From NCBI GenBank assembly GCA_963721445.1, contig CAVRIZ010000005.1:1736001-1800000 (forward strand): DNA of 64,000 nucleotides, written 5' to 3'. Under the pieces are notes generated by a model. It saw only the letters and a program-made list of their open reading frames with translations. It did no database searches and was not told the DNA's origin. Source of the stretch: DAIOEK01 sp963721445 (GTDB lineage: Bacteria; Chloroflexota; Anaerolineae; Anaerolineales; Anaerolineaceae). Shown here in pieces: positions 7,524 to 16,862 of the stretch; the first letter of the stretch is position 1, and the number at the start of each line of letters is the position of its first letter. Both the position numbers and the translations under genes were made by a program.

Positions 7524-8663
7524 ATGGCTGGCATCGTAAGAAAACCTGATTCCTTCTTGAAAAAGGTGGGACGGATTATGTGGATCATATTGGCTGTAAT
7601 TTCGGTTGGCATCCTCGTCCTGGTGGGCATTCTGCTGGCGATGAGCCCCGGCAAGCCTGCTCCCTACCTGGATGGGAACGGTAATCCCCTTGCTGGCAGC
7701 ATCTCCGAGAAGGTTTTTATCGACATCAACGGGGTGAAGCAGGGTATGTTCATCAAGGGAAAAAACAAGAATAACCCGGTTCTGCTCTACCTGCACGGGG
7801 GAATGCCGGATTACTTTTTGGATGCGAGCTATCCCACCGGTCTGGATGACTATTTCACCGTCGTGTGGTGGGAACAGCGCGGCTCAGGGATGTCTTACAG
7901 CCCGGATATTCCACGAGAATCGATGAAGATGGAGCAATACATCCAGGATACACTGACGATGACGAATTACCTGCGCCAGGAGTTCAACCAGGACAAGATC
8001 TACCTGATGGGGCATTCGGGCGGGACGTTCATCGGCATCCAGGCGGCAGCCCGCGCGCCTGAGTTGTACCATGCCTACATCGGCGTGGCGCAGATGTCTT
8101 ACCAGCTCGAATCGGAAAAGCTTGCTTACGACTACATGCTGGCAGAGTTCAAGAAAATCGGCGACCAGGCGATGGTGCGAAAGTTGGAAGCGGCGCCGGT
8201 CACCCTGGAGAATGGCACGCCGGACGCCTATCGGATGGTGCGCGATACAGCCATGCATAAGCTGGGAATTGGCACCATGCACAATATGAAATCGGTGGTT
8301 ACTGGCATATTTCTCCCCTCGCTCGCCAGCCGGGACTATACCTTGAAAGAAAAGATCGCTACGTGGACCGGCAAATCCAAAGCCGGGGTCAGCATCCTTT
8401 GGGATGAGATGTCAGCCATCGACCTGGCCAAACAGGTGACGAATCTGGAGATTCCCGTCTATTTCTTCCACGGGATCTACGATTACACGGTCTCTTACCC
8501 ACTGGCGAAAGCGTATTTGGATGCCCTCCAGGCGCCAGTCAAGGGATTTTACACGTTTGACCAATCCGCCCACAGCCCGATGTTTGAGGAACCGGAAAGG
8601 ATGCGGCAGATCATGCTGACGGATGTGTTACAAGGGAATAATAGCTTGGCGGACAGCCACTAA
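7524..8663 (+). CDS. Membrane-anchored alpha/beta hydrolase (S33-like)
   Basis: The 379-residue protein begins with a basic segment and one transmembrane helix (about 17-40), so the catalytic domain probably faces outside. It has the oxyanion-hole HGG at 91-93, WWEQRGSG like the DQRGSG of proline iminopeptidases, and the nucleophile elbow GHSGG with S165. Near the C-terminus FHGIYDYTV holds a candidate acid, and FDQSAHSP the histidine. This points to peptidase family S33 or a related esterase. The ATG at 7524 follows AGGAGAAAGACC. Substrate unknown. Confidence 0.85.
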   Translation: MAGIVRKPDSFLKKVGRIMWIILAVISVGILVLVGILLAMSPGKPAPYLDGNGNPLAGSISEKVFIDINGVKQGMFIKGKNKNNPVLLYLHGGMPDYFLDASYPTGLDDYFTVVWWEQRGSGMSYSPDIPRESMKMEQYIQDTLTMTNYLRQEFNQDKIYLMGHSGGTFIGIQAAARAPELYHAYIGVAQMSYQLESEKLAYDYMLAEFKKIGDQAMVRKLEAAPVTLENGTPDAYRMVRDTAMHKLGIGTMHNMKSVVTGIFLPSLASRDYTLKEKIATWTGKSKAGVSILWDEMSAIDLAKQVTNLEIPVYFFHGIYDYTVSYPLAKAYLDALQAPVKGFYTFDQSAHSPMFEEPERMRQIMLTDVLQGNNSLADSH

Positions 8664-8785
8664 ATTTACTTTTTATACAAAGTCACAGACCGCAGAATTC
8701 TCCATCATTAAGCAGTAGAATGAAAGTGACGGTTTGGTTGAAGATTGCCTGATTTGACCTTCGATCAGATCAAGGAGATAAGCGT

Positions 8786-9626
8786 ATGAAAACTGCAAAT
8801 ACTCTCGTATATATCATCCTCATCGCCTCGCTGCTGGCGGGATGCTCGCTACTGGCGCCGGCTGTCAGCACAGATCCGAATCCCCTGTACACCCAGGCTG
8901 CGCAGACGATCGAAGCAACGCTTACCTACGGCGCGGTTCAATCGACTATTCTGACAGAAGTGAATAAAACAGTTGAACCCTCGGTCACGCCTACTGTTCA
9001 ACCATCGGATACGGTAATGCCAGTTATTACCGAAACACTTGCCCCAACTGTGGGCTTTTCGACGACCCTGACCAATTCCATGGTCAGCGCCACAACCAAC
9101 ACCAACTGCCGCGAATATCCCAGCAGTACCGGCATCTACCAGAGCGCCCTGCTGGTAGGTCAGAAAGTGGAACTGCGCGGCCGTCTGGCGGATAACAGCT
9201 GGTGGTACATTGAAGACCCTGAAGAGTCTTCGAAATCCTGCTGGGTCTGGAATGATACGACAGTGGTGGAAGGCGACCCGACTGTGGCGCTGGTTATCAG
9301 CGTGCCACGGACGCCTGTACCTTCCTATTCGATCTCCGGTTCTGTCTCACCGTCCAGCTATTCTGGTCGCTTGCCCGGTCACCATTACAGTGCACGGCAA
9401 GATCAAAGCCACCGCTGGTTCTTATAACGACCTTACTTACAGTTGGGCAACCAATTTCGGGGTAAGCCCCGGAAGTGGTGTAGCCGAATTCCCTGCTGCC
9501 GGGACGAAATCCTTTTCCGCTTCGTTCGTAATCAGCGCTGATACCTCTGGATGGGTCAAATTCAAAGTGGATGGTCCAGTTTCCCTGACAACCGGGAAGC
9601 TCAAGATGACAGTAGATTGCGATTAA
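8786..9626 (+). pseudogene. SH3-like/threonine-rich lipoprotein, single-base frameshift
   Basis: The N-terminus is a lipoprotein signal ending LLAGC with C20 as the lipidated residue. It is followed by a low-complexity Thr/Pro linker, then a region (about 105-155) with CREYPSSTG and SWWYIED that resembles a bacterial SH3-like domain. The frame ends early at 9427. The natural continuation, beginning CPVTITVHGKIKA and ending near 9626 at MTVDCD, lies one base out of register. Removing one T of the TT at 9371-9372 joins the two parts as SSYSGRCPVTITV. This may be a sequencing error or a genuine lesion. The protein is likely outside the cell membrane. Its last bases overlap the end of the convergent ChrB gene. 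Confidence 0.7.
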
Positions 9627-10060
9627 GCCCTTCTCGCAACATCCAACCTGCACCAGGCATACAGGGCGTCGTATACATCAAACTGGTGTGAAAGGTTTTC
9701 CAAATCTTCCGGGAATCGCAGGCTGAATCCCGCAGCGATCGCTTCGAGACCACGCGCTACCGGATCTGTATCGATTTCATCCGAAATATCTGCCGCATGA
9801 ATGATTCTAGCCATGCGCAATAAACCGGGTTCTTTCAACTCGTATTTCTCAATTAAAGACTCGAACGAGCAGCGACCTTCGTGGTGGCCGAATTCAACCC
9901 CCGGGGCATCGAAGGGGATGGCACCGGTTTCCCTGGCTACCTGATCGATCTTACTCTTGGGGACGAAAATAAATTCGGCATCGCTGTCGATAAACCGGGT
10001 GATCAACCACGGGCAAGCCACACGGTCGACATGAATATGAGAACGGGTGATCCATTTCAT
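9623..10060 (-). CDS. ChrB C-terminal domain protein (chromate-resistance type)
   Basis: The 145-residue product is the ChrB C-terminal domain: it begins MKWITRSHIHVDRVACPWL, and GVEFGHHEGRCSFE is the metal-binding-like core motif. Full ChrB proteins sense or reduce chromate and regulate the ChrA efflux pump; the stand-alone domain is common in bacteria next to transporters. Here it overlaps the MFS gene by four bases (ATGA), so the two are translationally coupled. Chromate as the true substrate is an inference from the family name only. Confidence 0.85.
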   Translation of the reverse strand: MKWITRSHIHVDRVACPWLITRFIDSDAEFIFVPKSKIDQVARETGAIPFDAPGVEFGHHEGRCSFESLIEKYELKEPGLLRMARIIHAADISDEIDTDPVARGLEAIAAGFSLRFPEDLENLSHQFDVYDALYAWCRLDVARRA

Positions 10061-11337
10061 TTGGACATCTCCTTGGCAACCAGATGGGGATTTTGTTCTT
10101 CAGGGGGTTTGGCACTTCGAAAACTGCGATATAACAATATATCGTATACGACTTTCAGTCCGCCTGATATAAAGAATGGTAGACTCAATAAGGCCGGATT
10201 TGCCAGAAACAGGCCGGTGAGTATGGGGGATAAAGACGCACCAATTGTGCGTGAGACTCCGGTGACGCCAGATGCCGCGGAACGTTCATCAGGTGCGACC
10301 ACTGCCATGGTATAGGATTGACGGGTTGGTACATCCATCTGCGAAATACTGAAACGAAACAGCAATACAATGATCGCCAGGGTCAGGGTCGGCATCAGCG
10401 GAACGGCCATCAATAGCAAATTGGATGGGAGGTGGGTGAACACCATCGTATTGATCAATCCGAACCGTTTGGCCAGCCAGGATGCGCTCAACGCAGAAAT
10501 TCCCGCCAGGATATTGGCTCCAAAAAAGATGCTGCCCAATAAAGCCGGGTCGGTTCCAAACCGCAGATGAAACCAATAGGCGATCAGGCTTTGAATAACA
10601 AAACCGCCAGCGAACGCGTCCAATGAAAAGAGGGCTGCCAGGCGAAAGACGACCCCCTTGGAACGGTGGAGGCCGAACAACGCTTTCGGTTTGTCCCGGT
10701 GCGTTTCGGCTGCATTTCCATGTGGTAAATCGATGGAGGATGAGAATCTGGCAAACAACACCAGCAGGATGATCCCCATCAGACCGTAGCCAAAAATGAC
10801 CGCCCGATAGCTTTCATATTCCGGGATACCGGCTGCCATGAGTCTTCCAGAGAGGAGACCTCCACACAGGGCGCCAGTGGCGGTGGCGAAAGAACCAACC
10901 AGGTTGTACCAGGCGAAGATCCCTGTACGTAACCGGTCAGGAATCAGTTGAGACAGGGACGCCTGTTCGATGGACAGGAATGGTCCCACTTCATTCCCGC
11001 TGGGACTGATCACCCCGATCGTAGCCGCAATCAGGAGGAGGTAGAAATTTCGGGTGACGGCGAATAATGCCCCGGCGAAGATCATCAAACCAGCCCCCAC
11101 CAGCAACATCCGTTTACGACCAATCCGGTCGGCAGTGGTGGTAATCCATAAGGAGATCAGCGTGTCACCCAGCAGGGTTAAGGTGAGCAGCAAACCGATC
11201 TGGCGCTCATTTAACCCAGCAGAAGCAAGATAAAGAGCCATTACCACGGAAAGAAATCCGTAGGCGAACAATCGGATTATGCGGGTGGCGAACAACCGTC
11301 GCCCATCAGCAGGTAAGACAGACATTGGATTCATCAT
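10057..11337 (-). CDS. MFS transporter coupled to ChrB-C
   Basis: The 426-residue protein has about twelve hydrophobic segments in two halves. Between helices 2 and 3 it shows the MFS motif-A-like DRIGRKR, here TTADRIGRKRMLLVG. It lacks any long soluble domain. The gene is immediately upstream of and overlaps the ChrB-C gene, making a two-gene operon in which a major-facilitator exporter takes the place usually held by ChrA. Substrate is unknown: an oxyanion or other toxic ion is an inference from the partner. Confidence 0.88.
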   Translation of the reverse strand: MMNPMSVLPADGRRLFATRIIRLFAYGFLSVVMALYLASAGLNERQIGLLLTLTLLGDTLISLWITTTADRIGRKRMLLVGAGLMIFAGALFAVTRNFYLLLIAATIGVISPSGNEVGPFLSIEQASLSQLIPDRLRTGIFAWYNLVGSFATATGALCGGLLSGRLMAAGIPEYESYRAVIFGYGLMGIILLVLFARFSSSIDLPHGNAAETHRDKPKALFGLHRSKGVVFRLAALFSLDAFAGGFVIQSLIAYWFHLRFGTDPALLGSIFFGANILAGISALSASWLAKRFGLINTMVFTHLPSNLLLMAVPLMPTLTLAIIVLLFRFSISQMDVPTRQSYTMAVVAPDERSAASGVTGVSRTIGASLSPILTGLFLANPALLSLPFFISGGLKVVYDILLYRSFRSAKPPEEQNPHLVAKEMSK

Positions 11338-11868
11338 CTAGCTCTCTATCATTTGCCAGGCAAAATTCAATAATAGCATATCCGGATAATCCATATTCTA
11401 AGATTGGTCATAGATATCCGGTAGGGGATGGTTTTGGAAAATTCCTTCCCGTATATCCGTGAGTTTCTAACCATTAAATTGTGTTTCAATTATTCCGATC
11501 AGCTCCCTGGCAAAATCTTGACCAATAATTTTACAACAGTCCTTGTCAGAATTGAATTTCGCGAGATTTTTTCTAAGGATTCTGCCATGAATGAGCAGTT
11601 ATACAGAATCAATACAGAGTTGGATGAGTCCGTATACTTATAAGTTGGACCGTACAATTTCAACTGATGGTTTAGTAAGTTGGTGGTTATGTCGGTCGAT
11701 ATTACACAATTCAATCGCTTCCGGGTGCATCAGAATGCACAAAGCAAGGAGAGGAGGTGGTAAATATTGGTTGTCACTGAATTTGATAACATGCATTGAG
11801 GAATCACTTTTGAACACGCCAGAGCGATGAAATATCAGATCCAATATCAATAAATTTAGAGGTATCGA
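11338..11868. other. Gene-free intergenic stretch
   Basis: This 530-base AT-rich stretch separates divergent genes and must hold the promoters of both the MFS operon and the cupin gene. Short open frames on both strands have no ribosome binding site and no recognisable content. The 15-mer GATATCCGGTAGGGG at 11413-11427 recurs exactly at 21792-21806. Nothing else is recognisable. Confidence 0.5.
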
Positions 11869-12231
11869 ATGACAAAATTATTAAAGAAGCGTTTTGACCT
11901 TGCGGATGAAATCCGCCCTATTGCCAAAGGCAAAGTTGAAGTTGTGAAATTCGGTGACATCCAGGCAATCCGTAATACCTTTGAGCCAGGATGGCGCTGG
12001 TCGGAATCCATCAAACCAATCGCGAAAACCGATAGCTGCCAGGTTCATCATCTTATCTATATTCTTTCAGGACGACTCGCCGTTCGTATGGACGACGGTT
12101 CCACAGCAGAGTTCGGACCAGGAGATGTAGGAGAAATTCCCCCTGGACATGACGCCTCGGTAGTTGGTAATGTTCCGTGTGTTAACCTCGATTTCGGAGG
12201 TTCCATTGTTTACGCAAAGGCACTAAGCTGA
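11869..12231 (+). CDS. Cupin-domain protein
   Basis: This small 120-residue protein is a single cupin barrel. HHLIYILSGRLAVRMDDG (about residues 64-81) corresponds to cupin motif 1, and GPGDVGEIPPGHDASVVG to motif 2 with its PGH. The second motif keeps a histidine but the usual G(X)5HXH(X)4E of motif 1 is only partly conserved. Metal binding is therefore likely but not certain. Small cupins of this type include isomerases, dioxygenases and sensors; no function can be assigned. The start is ATG 11869 with a weak AGAGGTATCG upstream. Confidence 0.8.
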   Translation: MTKLLKKRFDLADEIRPIAKGKVEVVKFGDIQAIRNTFEPGWRWSESIKPIAKTDSCQVHHLIYILSGRLAVRMDDGSTAEFGPGDVGEIPPGHDASVVGNVPCVNLDFGGSIVYAKALS

Positions 12232-12424
12232 TACACCTCCCACCGGTTCGCATGTTGTAGCCGGGTGGCATTAAGCCAGCCGCGAGATTATCCGAGACGG
12301 GCGCGAAATCTAAAGCTACGCCCGCCTCGCCACGGAAGAAGCATCGGACAAGCATTGATTGCCAGCAGACCGCAATAGTGCAATTCGCGATAGACACAGG
12401 ATTTCGGATCAGCGTGCCGATAAG

Positions 12425-12961
12425 ATGAAATCAACCGAGCAACTAAATCTCATAGAGCAATCCATTCTGACCGAATTGGCTGAAGCGAAAAAAGCTTTCC
12501 ACTTGATGCTCGATTCCATGAATGAAGACGATTTCCAGCGGAAGAGTCTCAATCCCGGATGGACGAATGGGGAGATCATGGTCCACATCACGTTTGGATT
12601 CATTGTCCTAAATGTGTTGCTTCCCATGGCGAGGCTGTGGGGACGTCTACCGCGCGGATCATCCAAGTGGTTTGCCGACCTGCTGAATTGGTTCACCCGT
12701 CCGTTTAACTGGGTCAACGGTCTGGGAGCCCGGTTTCAAGGCAAAGTGTTCACGTATCCCCGGGTTGGAAAAATATTTGACCAGTATCACGCGGGTTTGG
12801 TTAAGAAAGCCGGCAGTATCCAAGCGGATGAATGGGGACATGGGATGTATTACCCTGCGAAATGGGATCCGAATTTCAGCGAATTTATGACTCTGGAAAA
12901 GCTGTTTCAGTATGTGGTGGCACATTCCAGCTTTCATCTGACACAGATTTCCCTCAAGTGA
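12425..12961 (+). CDS. DinB-like metalloprotein
   Basis: This 178-residue protein is mostly helical and fits the DinB/YfiT-like four-helix bundle. The expected metal ligands are present: a histidine in VHITFGF after the second helix, and the HxxxH pair in AHSSFHLTQI at the extreme C-terminus. DinB proteins bind a divalent metal and many are thiol-dependent transferases (bacillithiol or mycothiol); the substrate here is unknown. I chose ATG 12425 over an upstream in-frame start because it begins at the usual DinB N-terminus. Confidence 0.75.
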   Translation: MKSTEQLNLIEQSILTELAEAKKAFHLMLDSMNEDDFQRKSLNPGWTNGEIMVHITFGFIVLNVLLPMARLWGRLPRGSSKWFADLLNWFTRPFNWVNGLGARFQGKVFTYPRVGKIFDQYHAGLVKKAGSIQADEWGHGMYYPAKWDPNFSEFMTLEKLFQYVVAHSSFHLTQISLK

Positions 12962-13157
12962 TCCTCACCTGACTGCAGGATAATAGAGCACGACAAGCTC
13001 GCACGTATTCGAATTATCTTGACATTGCTTTACTCAATTCGCTCGTTCGTACTGACTCGAACGGATGCCTTGTTACGCCCAGGTTTCCATCCCCCGATTC
13101 GTTTTGCCAGGTGAATCTCTTGGTATACACTTAGATAATCTGCCGGAAGGGAACAAC

Positions 13158-13877
13158 ATGGGATGCATAATTCACGCATGGGGTAAGGATTCAAAACAAT
13201 GTGTTTGCCAACGATGTGGGAAGATCCAGCACGAATATCCGGAAATAAAGAAAGATTATTGGTCTAAAGCAAGCCGTTGCCGATGCAGCAGATGTAAACA
13301 GATCAACCCCGACCCAACTGGGCATACGATAGATCCCACACACCCAGATAAAATGCGGCGTTGTTATTGTCAAAACTGTAGTGCTGTATTTCATGATTGG
13401 GAAGGCAAGTGCAAGTGTTCGAAGTGTGGTGAAAGGCAGGATGAAAACCACGATTGGGACCACTGCCAATGTAATCTGTGCGGAAAAAGCCGGGAAGAAG
13501 GACACTCCTGGGTGGATTGTAAATGTACCCGGTGCGGAATGATCGATCATACAAAACACGTCTGGAATGGATGCGTATGCAAACGCTGTGGCGAAAAGCG
13601 GAACAACTTCCATGATTGGAACGGCTGTTTATGTAAAATTTGCGGAATGCATCGCGATCAGGACCACCAGTGGGATCGCTGTCTATGTACTGTTTGTGGT
13701 AAAACACGCAAAGGAAATTACCATACGATAGTCGATTGTCGGTGTATTGTGTGCAAGAATGAATTTCACTCCTATGAGTCGCTGGGTGAAGTAACCAGGC
13801 GAGACGAATCTTGGACGGATTATAAGTGTAGGAATTGCGGAAAAGAAATGTCCAGTGGATATACCGGAGGAATGTAA
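13158..13877 (+). CDS. Tandem cysteine-knuckle repeat protein (unknown)
   Basis: The 239-residue protein is built of about eleven copies of a 17-25-residue unit. The consensus is CxCxxCG, a variable charged segment, then H(D/S/E)W and a short gap. Ten CxCxxC knuckles are exact (for example CVCQRCG, CKCSKCG, CLCKICG); the last is degenerate (YKCRNCG). The Cys-Cys-Cys plus His pattern strongly suggests one zinc site per unit, with ligands shared between neighbours. No signal peptide or membrane helix is seen. The ATG at 13158 is preceded by GGAAGGGAACAAC; an upstream extension has no repeats. I do not recognise the family; it could bind nucleic acid or protein, or store metal. It stands alone. 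Confidence 0.8.
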   Translation: MGCIIHAWGKDSKQCVCQRCGKIQHEYPEIKKDYWSKASRCRCSRCKQINPDPTGHTIDPTHPDKMRRCYCQNCSAVFHDWEGKCKCSKCGERQDENHDWDHCQCNLCGKSREEGHSWVDCKCTRCGMIDHTKHVWNGCVCKRCGEKRNNFHDWNGCLCKICGMHRDQDHQWDRCLCTVCGKTRKGNYHTIVDCRCIVCKNEFHSYESLGEVTRRDESWTDYKCRNCGKEMSSGYTGGM

Positions 13878-14040
13878 TAGTTTGATGTTTTCTCAATCTG
13901 TTTAGTTGAACTTCCCAGGAAACTGGTTCTTATTTAGGTTGGTTCTGTTAACTACCAGCGAGTTATCTCTGTTTTTGCACTGAGGTTACTTCTCTCACTC
14001 CGTTCATTCGCGGTGAAATTGGCGATGATGAACTCACTCG

Positions 14041-14070
14041 TTTCTCTGTGATCTCTGCGTCCTCTGTGGT
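14041..14070. repeat. Dispersed 'CTCTGTGRTCTCTGCGTCCTCTG' type repeat
   Basis: The stretch TTTCTCTGTGATCTCTGCG followed by TCCTCTGTGG is the sort of periodic pyrimidine-rich intergenic motif that is repeated in many bacterial genomes. It sits between the end of the cysteine-repeat gene and the end of the convergent GT39 gene. I see only one full copy in this window, so its repeat status rests on prior knowledge. Confidence 0.3.
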
Positions 14071-14076
14071 TGAATC

Positions 14077-15651
14077 CTATCCGAACCAGCGCATCCGCTT
14101 CCAGAGTTCAGGCCATGGGTAGAGCGGTTCCTGGCAAAGATAGATATCCGGATGAGCGGTGGTTTCCTCATTCTCCACGTTGAGTGGATTCGGGGTATGA
14201 CCAACCACCTGGCAATCGCCAAAAAATTGTGCCCCCCATTCCCGGTTCATCCCGAGGACGATCAACGTCTCAGGCGGCGGGCTCCCATAACCACGTAGCC
14301 AGTACGAATTGACACCACTGATGGCGGTCGGCAAACCGTACGCAGGACCGTAGAGGTTAACTGCTCCCGCCTCCCCATAGTTGGTGGTCAAAATACCAAG
14401 TTTCGCCTGCTCATCCGCGGTTAGGGTATCGCGGATTCGAGAGACTTCCTGCACCAGTTCCGGCCAGCCAACCTCTTCAGCCAACTCCCCGTTGATCTCA
14501 TGGGAAAAGTTGAACCAGGCTGATCCAACCGGAGCAAGCGGCATCGACACAGCCAAATTAAAGATGCCGACCAGGATCAGGATGCCTGGCAGCAACATGC
14601 GAGACCAGATAGATAATCGTTTCGGGTTGGTAGAAGCGTTGGCCAACAGACGGGCAGTCCCGGCTGCGAGGATCATTGGGTAAGCCGGACCGAGATAGTA
14701 GAATCGCCCTTTGCTGACGATAAAGAAAACCAGTGATACAACGAACATCCAACCGATGATCCGGTATTCCTTACCCCATTTACCTAAGGAAACCTCGTAT
14801 AAACCTCTCGTCCAGAGCAGAATGGCAGCTGCGCTGGTGCAGACAAAAAATTGGAAAACGAGAAAATCATCGGTTCGGCCGATCCGGACATCCCGCTCAT
14901 GTATGCTGCTCAGAAAATCCGCGGATGGGAAATCGTGCTGGATCTGCCAGATCAAGTTGGGGAGAACAATCAACAATGCCAGACCGGCTCCTGCCCACAA
15001 CCAGGGACTTTTCAGATAGCGTCGTAAAGGTGTAAGGATAACCCCTATGATCAATGCGAGGACTAAAACGGCGATGATGTATTTGGTGAGCATTCCAAGT
15101 CCGAGCGCCGCTCCGACCCCCAACCACCAGCGTGGATTCTCCGTCTTGATCAGTCGTACCAGGCAGAAAGCCACTAACACCCACCACAGGTAGTCGAGGG
15201 TTTCATAGGAATAAAACGAGGCATGGACGGCGAGGATGGGTGCTGTTCCTGCTGCCAGCATGGCAATGAGCTGCGCGCGTCGCCCGCCGCCGAAATCACG
15301 AGTCATCAACCCGACCAGACCCAGAGTGATGCAGACACTCAGGGCGGCAAACAAACGAAGTCCGACCAGGGACGGACCAAAGAGAGCCAAACCAATGCGG
15401 GTGAGAAAGGGAGTGAGGGGAGGGTATTCGATGTAACCCCAGGCGAGATGACGGGCATTATCGATAAATCCCAATTCATCCCGGTGGAATCCGTATTGGA
15501 TTCGGGTGATAAGGTTCAACAGGACAAGGAAAACCAGCCAGGCGAGAGCCGCCAGGAGAATGATACCAACATCTCCGGTAAGTGCGTTTCTCCATCCCCC
15601 GGAATGTCTGGTTTCTTCCGATATGGTTTGGGGAGTATTTTCAACAGACAT
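14077..15651 (-). CDS. GT39-type polytopic glycosyltransferase (ArnT/PMT-like), copy 1
   Basis: The 524-residue protein has an N-terminal membrane helix followed by the first loop FHRDELGFID, whose acidic pair is the catalytic site of the GT39/GT83 (Dpm-dependent mannosyltransferase and ArnT) superfamily. About ten further membrane helices follow, then a C-terminal soluble part of about 140 residues facing outside. The donor is expected to be a polyprenyl-phosphate sugar and the acceptor a surface protein or glycolipid, but neither is known. The reading frame is intact. It is one of four such genes in about 14 kb. Confidence 0.88.
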   Translation of the reverse strand: MSVENTPQTISEETRHSGGWRNALTGDVGIILLAALAWLVFLVLLNLITRIQYGFHRDELGFIDNARHLAWGYIEYPPLTPFLTRIGLALFGPSLVGLRLFAALSVCITLGLVGLMTRDFGGGRRAQLIAMLAAGTAPILAVHASFYSYETLDYLWWVLVAFCLVRLIKTENPRWWLGVGAALGLGMLTKYIIAVLVLALIIGVILTPLRRYLKSPWLWAGAGLALLIVLPNLIWQIQHDFPSADFLSSIHERDVRIGRTDDFLVFQFFVCTSAAAILLWTRGLYEVSLGKWGKEYRIIGWMFVVSLVFFIVSKGRFYYLGPAYPMILAAGTARLLANASTNPKRLSIWSRMLLPGILILVGIFNLAVSMPLAPVGSAWFNFSHEINGELAEEVGWPELVQEVSRIRDTLTADEQAKLGILTTNYGEAGAVNLYGPAYGLPTAISGVNSYWLRGYGSPPPETLIVLGMNREWGAQFFGDCQVVGHTPNPLNVENEETTAHPDIYLCQEPLYPWPELWKRMRWFG

Positions 15652-15989
15652 TTCAACCTCCGGGTCAGAGAGTGACTACCGAGAACGTTTCAACCTAACA
15701 TGGTACCGTTTGGAGCACCAACCGGTTTGGGCAACACCAATCGATATGATTTGCGCAAGAAAACTATATCACTCAGTTATCCGTCCTGTTCTATCTTCAG
15801 AGGGAGAACTAAATATGAAAATGTTAATTTTCGATGGTTTTGATTTGTTGCACAACCGATTATACATATAATCAACCCTGTGAAGAAAGTTCAGTTCCCC
15901 GCTTTTTTGAAGTGTTTTCCAATTGTCTCCATGTCATAGGAAATTCTATTCGAATCACATTCCAAGAAAAGAGCGAGGTAAGGTAGAAT
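15652..15989. other. Intergenic region between divergent genes
   Basis: About 340 bases separate the divergent GT39 and CPBP genes. The stretch is AT-rich and presumably holds both promoters. I see no confident promoter hexamers, RNA gene or repeat, and no coding region with a ribosome binding site. Confidence 0.4.
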
Positions 15990-16773
15990 ATGAATCCATC
16001 GATTAGACAGGCTTTATCTGAGATCTTCAAAGTTCGTTGGAATCCAGGCAGAGACCTGGGCGTGGTCGTTCTCTCATGGATCCTGGTGGTGGGGGCACTC
16101 TATACCGCAACTGTCATCGTCGGGCAGGCAGTATGGGGCGGTATGGGCTATTTCCTGCTCTATGCAGTTCTTGGTGCGACTATTTTTGGGATAGGCATCC
16201 CGGTTTTCTGGATGGTTGTGATTCGAAAGCGATCCCTGGCAGACCTGGGTATTACCAAAAAGTACCTTGGATTAAGCTTGATCCTGCAATTGGTTCTCGC
16301 CGCGATCCAATATATGGGTACCCTGGCAAAGACAGATCTGCCCGGTTTTGAGGTATTGCTGCCCCTGATCGCTCTGTCTCTCGCGATCGGTCTGTTTGAA
16401 GCTATCTTCTGGCGGGGATGGGTGTTACTTCGGCTTGGAAGAAGCCTTCGGGATCATCCCGGCGATCCTACTCGGGTCGATTCTTTACGCGGCTTATCAT
16501 CTTGGGTATGGAATGCTGACTAGCGAAATGGTCTTCCTCTTCTTTATCGGAATCATGTTCGCCGTTGTGTTTCGCCTGACAAAATCCATTTTCATCCTCT
16601 GGCCGGTATTCCAACCTATGGGGCAGTTGGTAACACTGATCAAAGATGGCCTCACCTTGCCCATCCTGGCTTCTGTGGGATTCCTGGAGGTCTTGATCGT
16701 CATGGGTGTGATCATCTGGCTGGCAGCCAAATATGAGAAAAAACACAAATCAAAAAGTCAGGTGATCGAATAG
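15990..16773 (+). pseudogene. CPBP-family membrane protease with single-base frameshift
   Basis: The first part (15990 to about 16436) encodes five hydrophobic segments ending EAIFWRGWVLLRL, which corresponds to CPBP motif 1. It then runs into a nonsense tail in the same frame. The second part, one base out of register, continues EEAFGIIPAILLGSILYA, then YHLGYGM (the motif 2 histidine) and further helices to the stop at 16773. Removing one G of GG at 16437-16438 restores RLEEAFG. The rebuilt protein of about 260 residues lacks an obvious motif 3 HxxxN, so even if intact it might not be a standard protease. Unrelated in detail to the tandem pair at 1785-3472. Confidence 0.7.
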
Positions 16774-16775
16774 TG

Positions 16776-16802
16776 TAAAAAAAAACAGCCAATTGGCTAT
16801 CC
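16776..16802 (-). terminator. Weak terminator of the GT39 gene
   Basis: On the minus strand a short dyad AGCCAATTGGCT is followed by a run of ten T residues. The stem is short with no separate loop, so strength is doubtful. It lies 60 bases past the stop of the minus-strand glycosyltransferase. Confidence 0.4.
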
Positions 16803-16862
16803 TCTGGACATTTATTCACCCTGTATTGACGCCCTCCATCCCATATAATCGGGTGGGTTCGG

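Noticed and set aside
11428..11850. Several 60-80-codon frames in the intergenic stretch
   Set aside because: No ribosome binding sites and no recognisable content; AT-rich sequence explains them.
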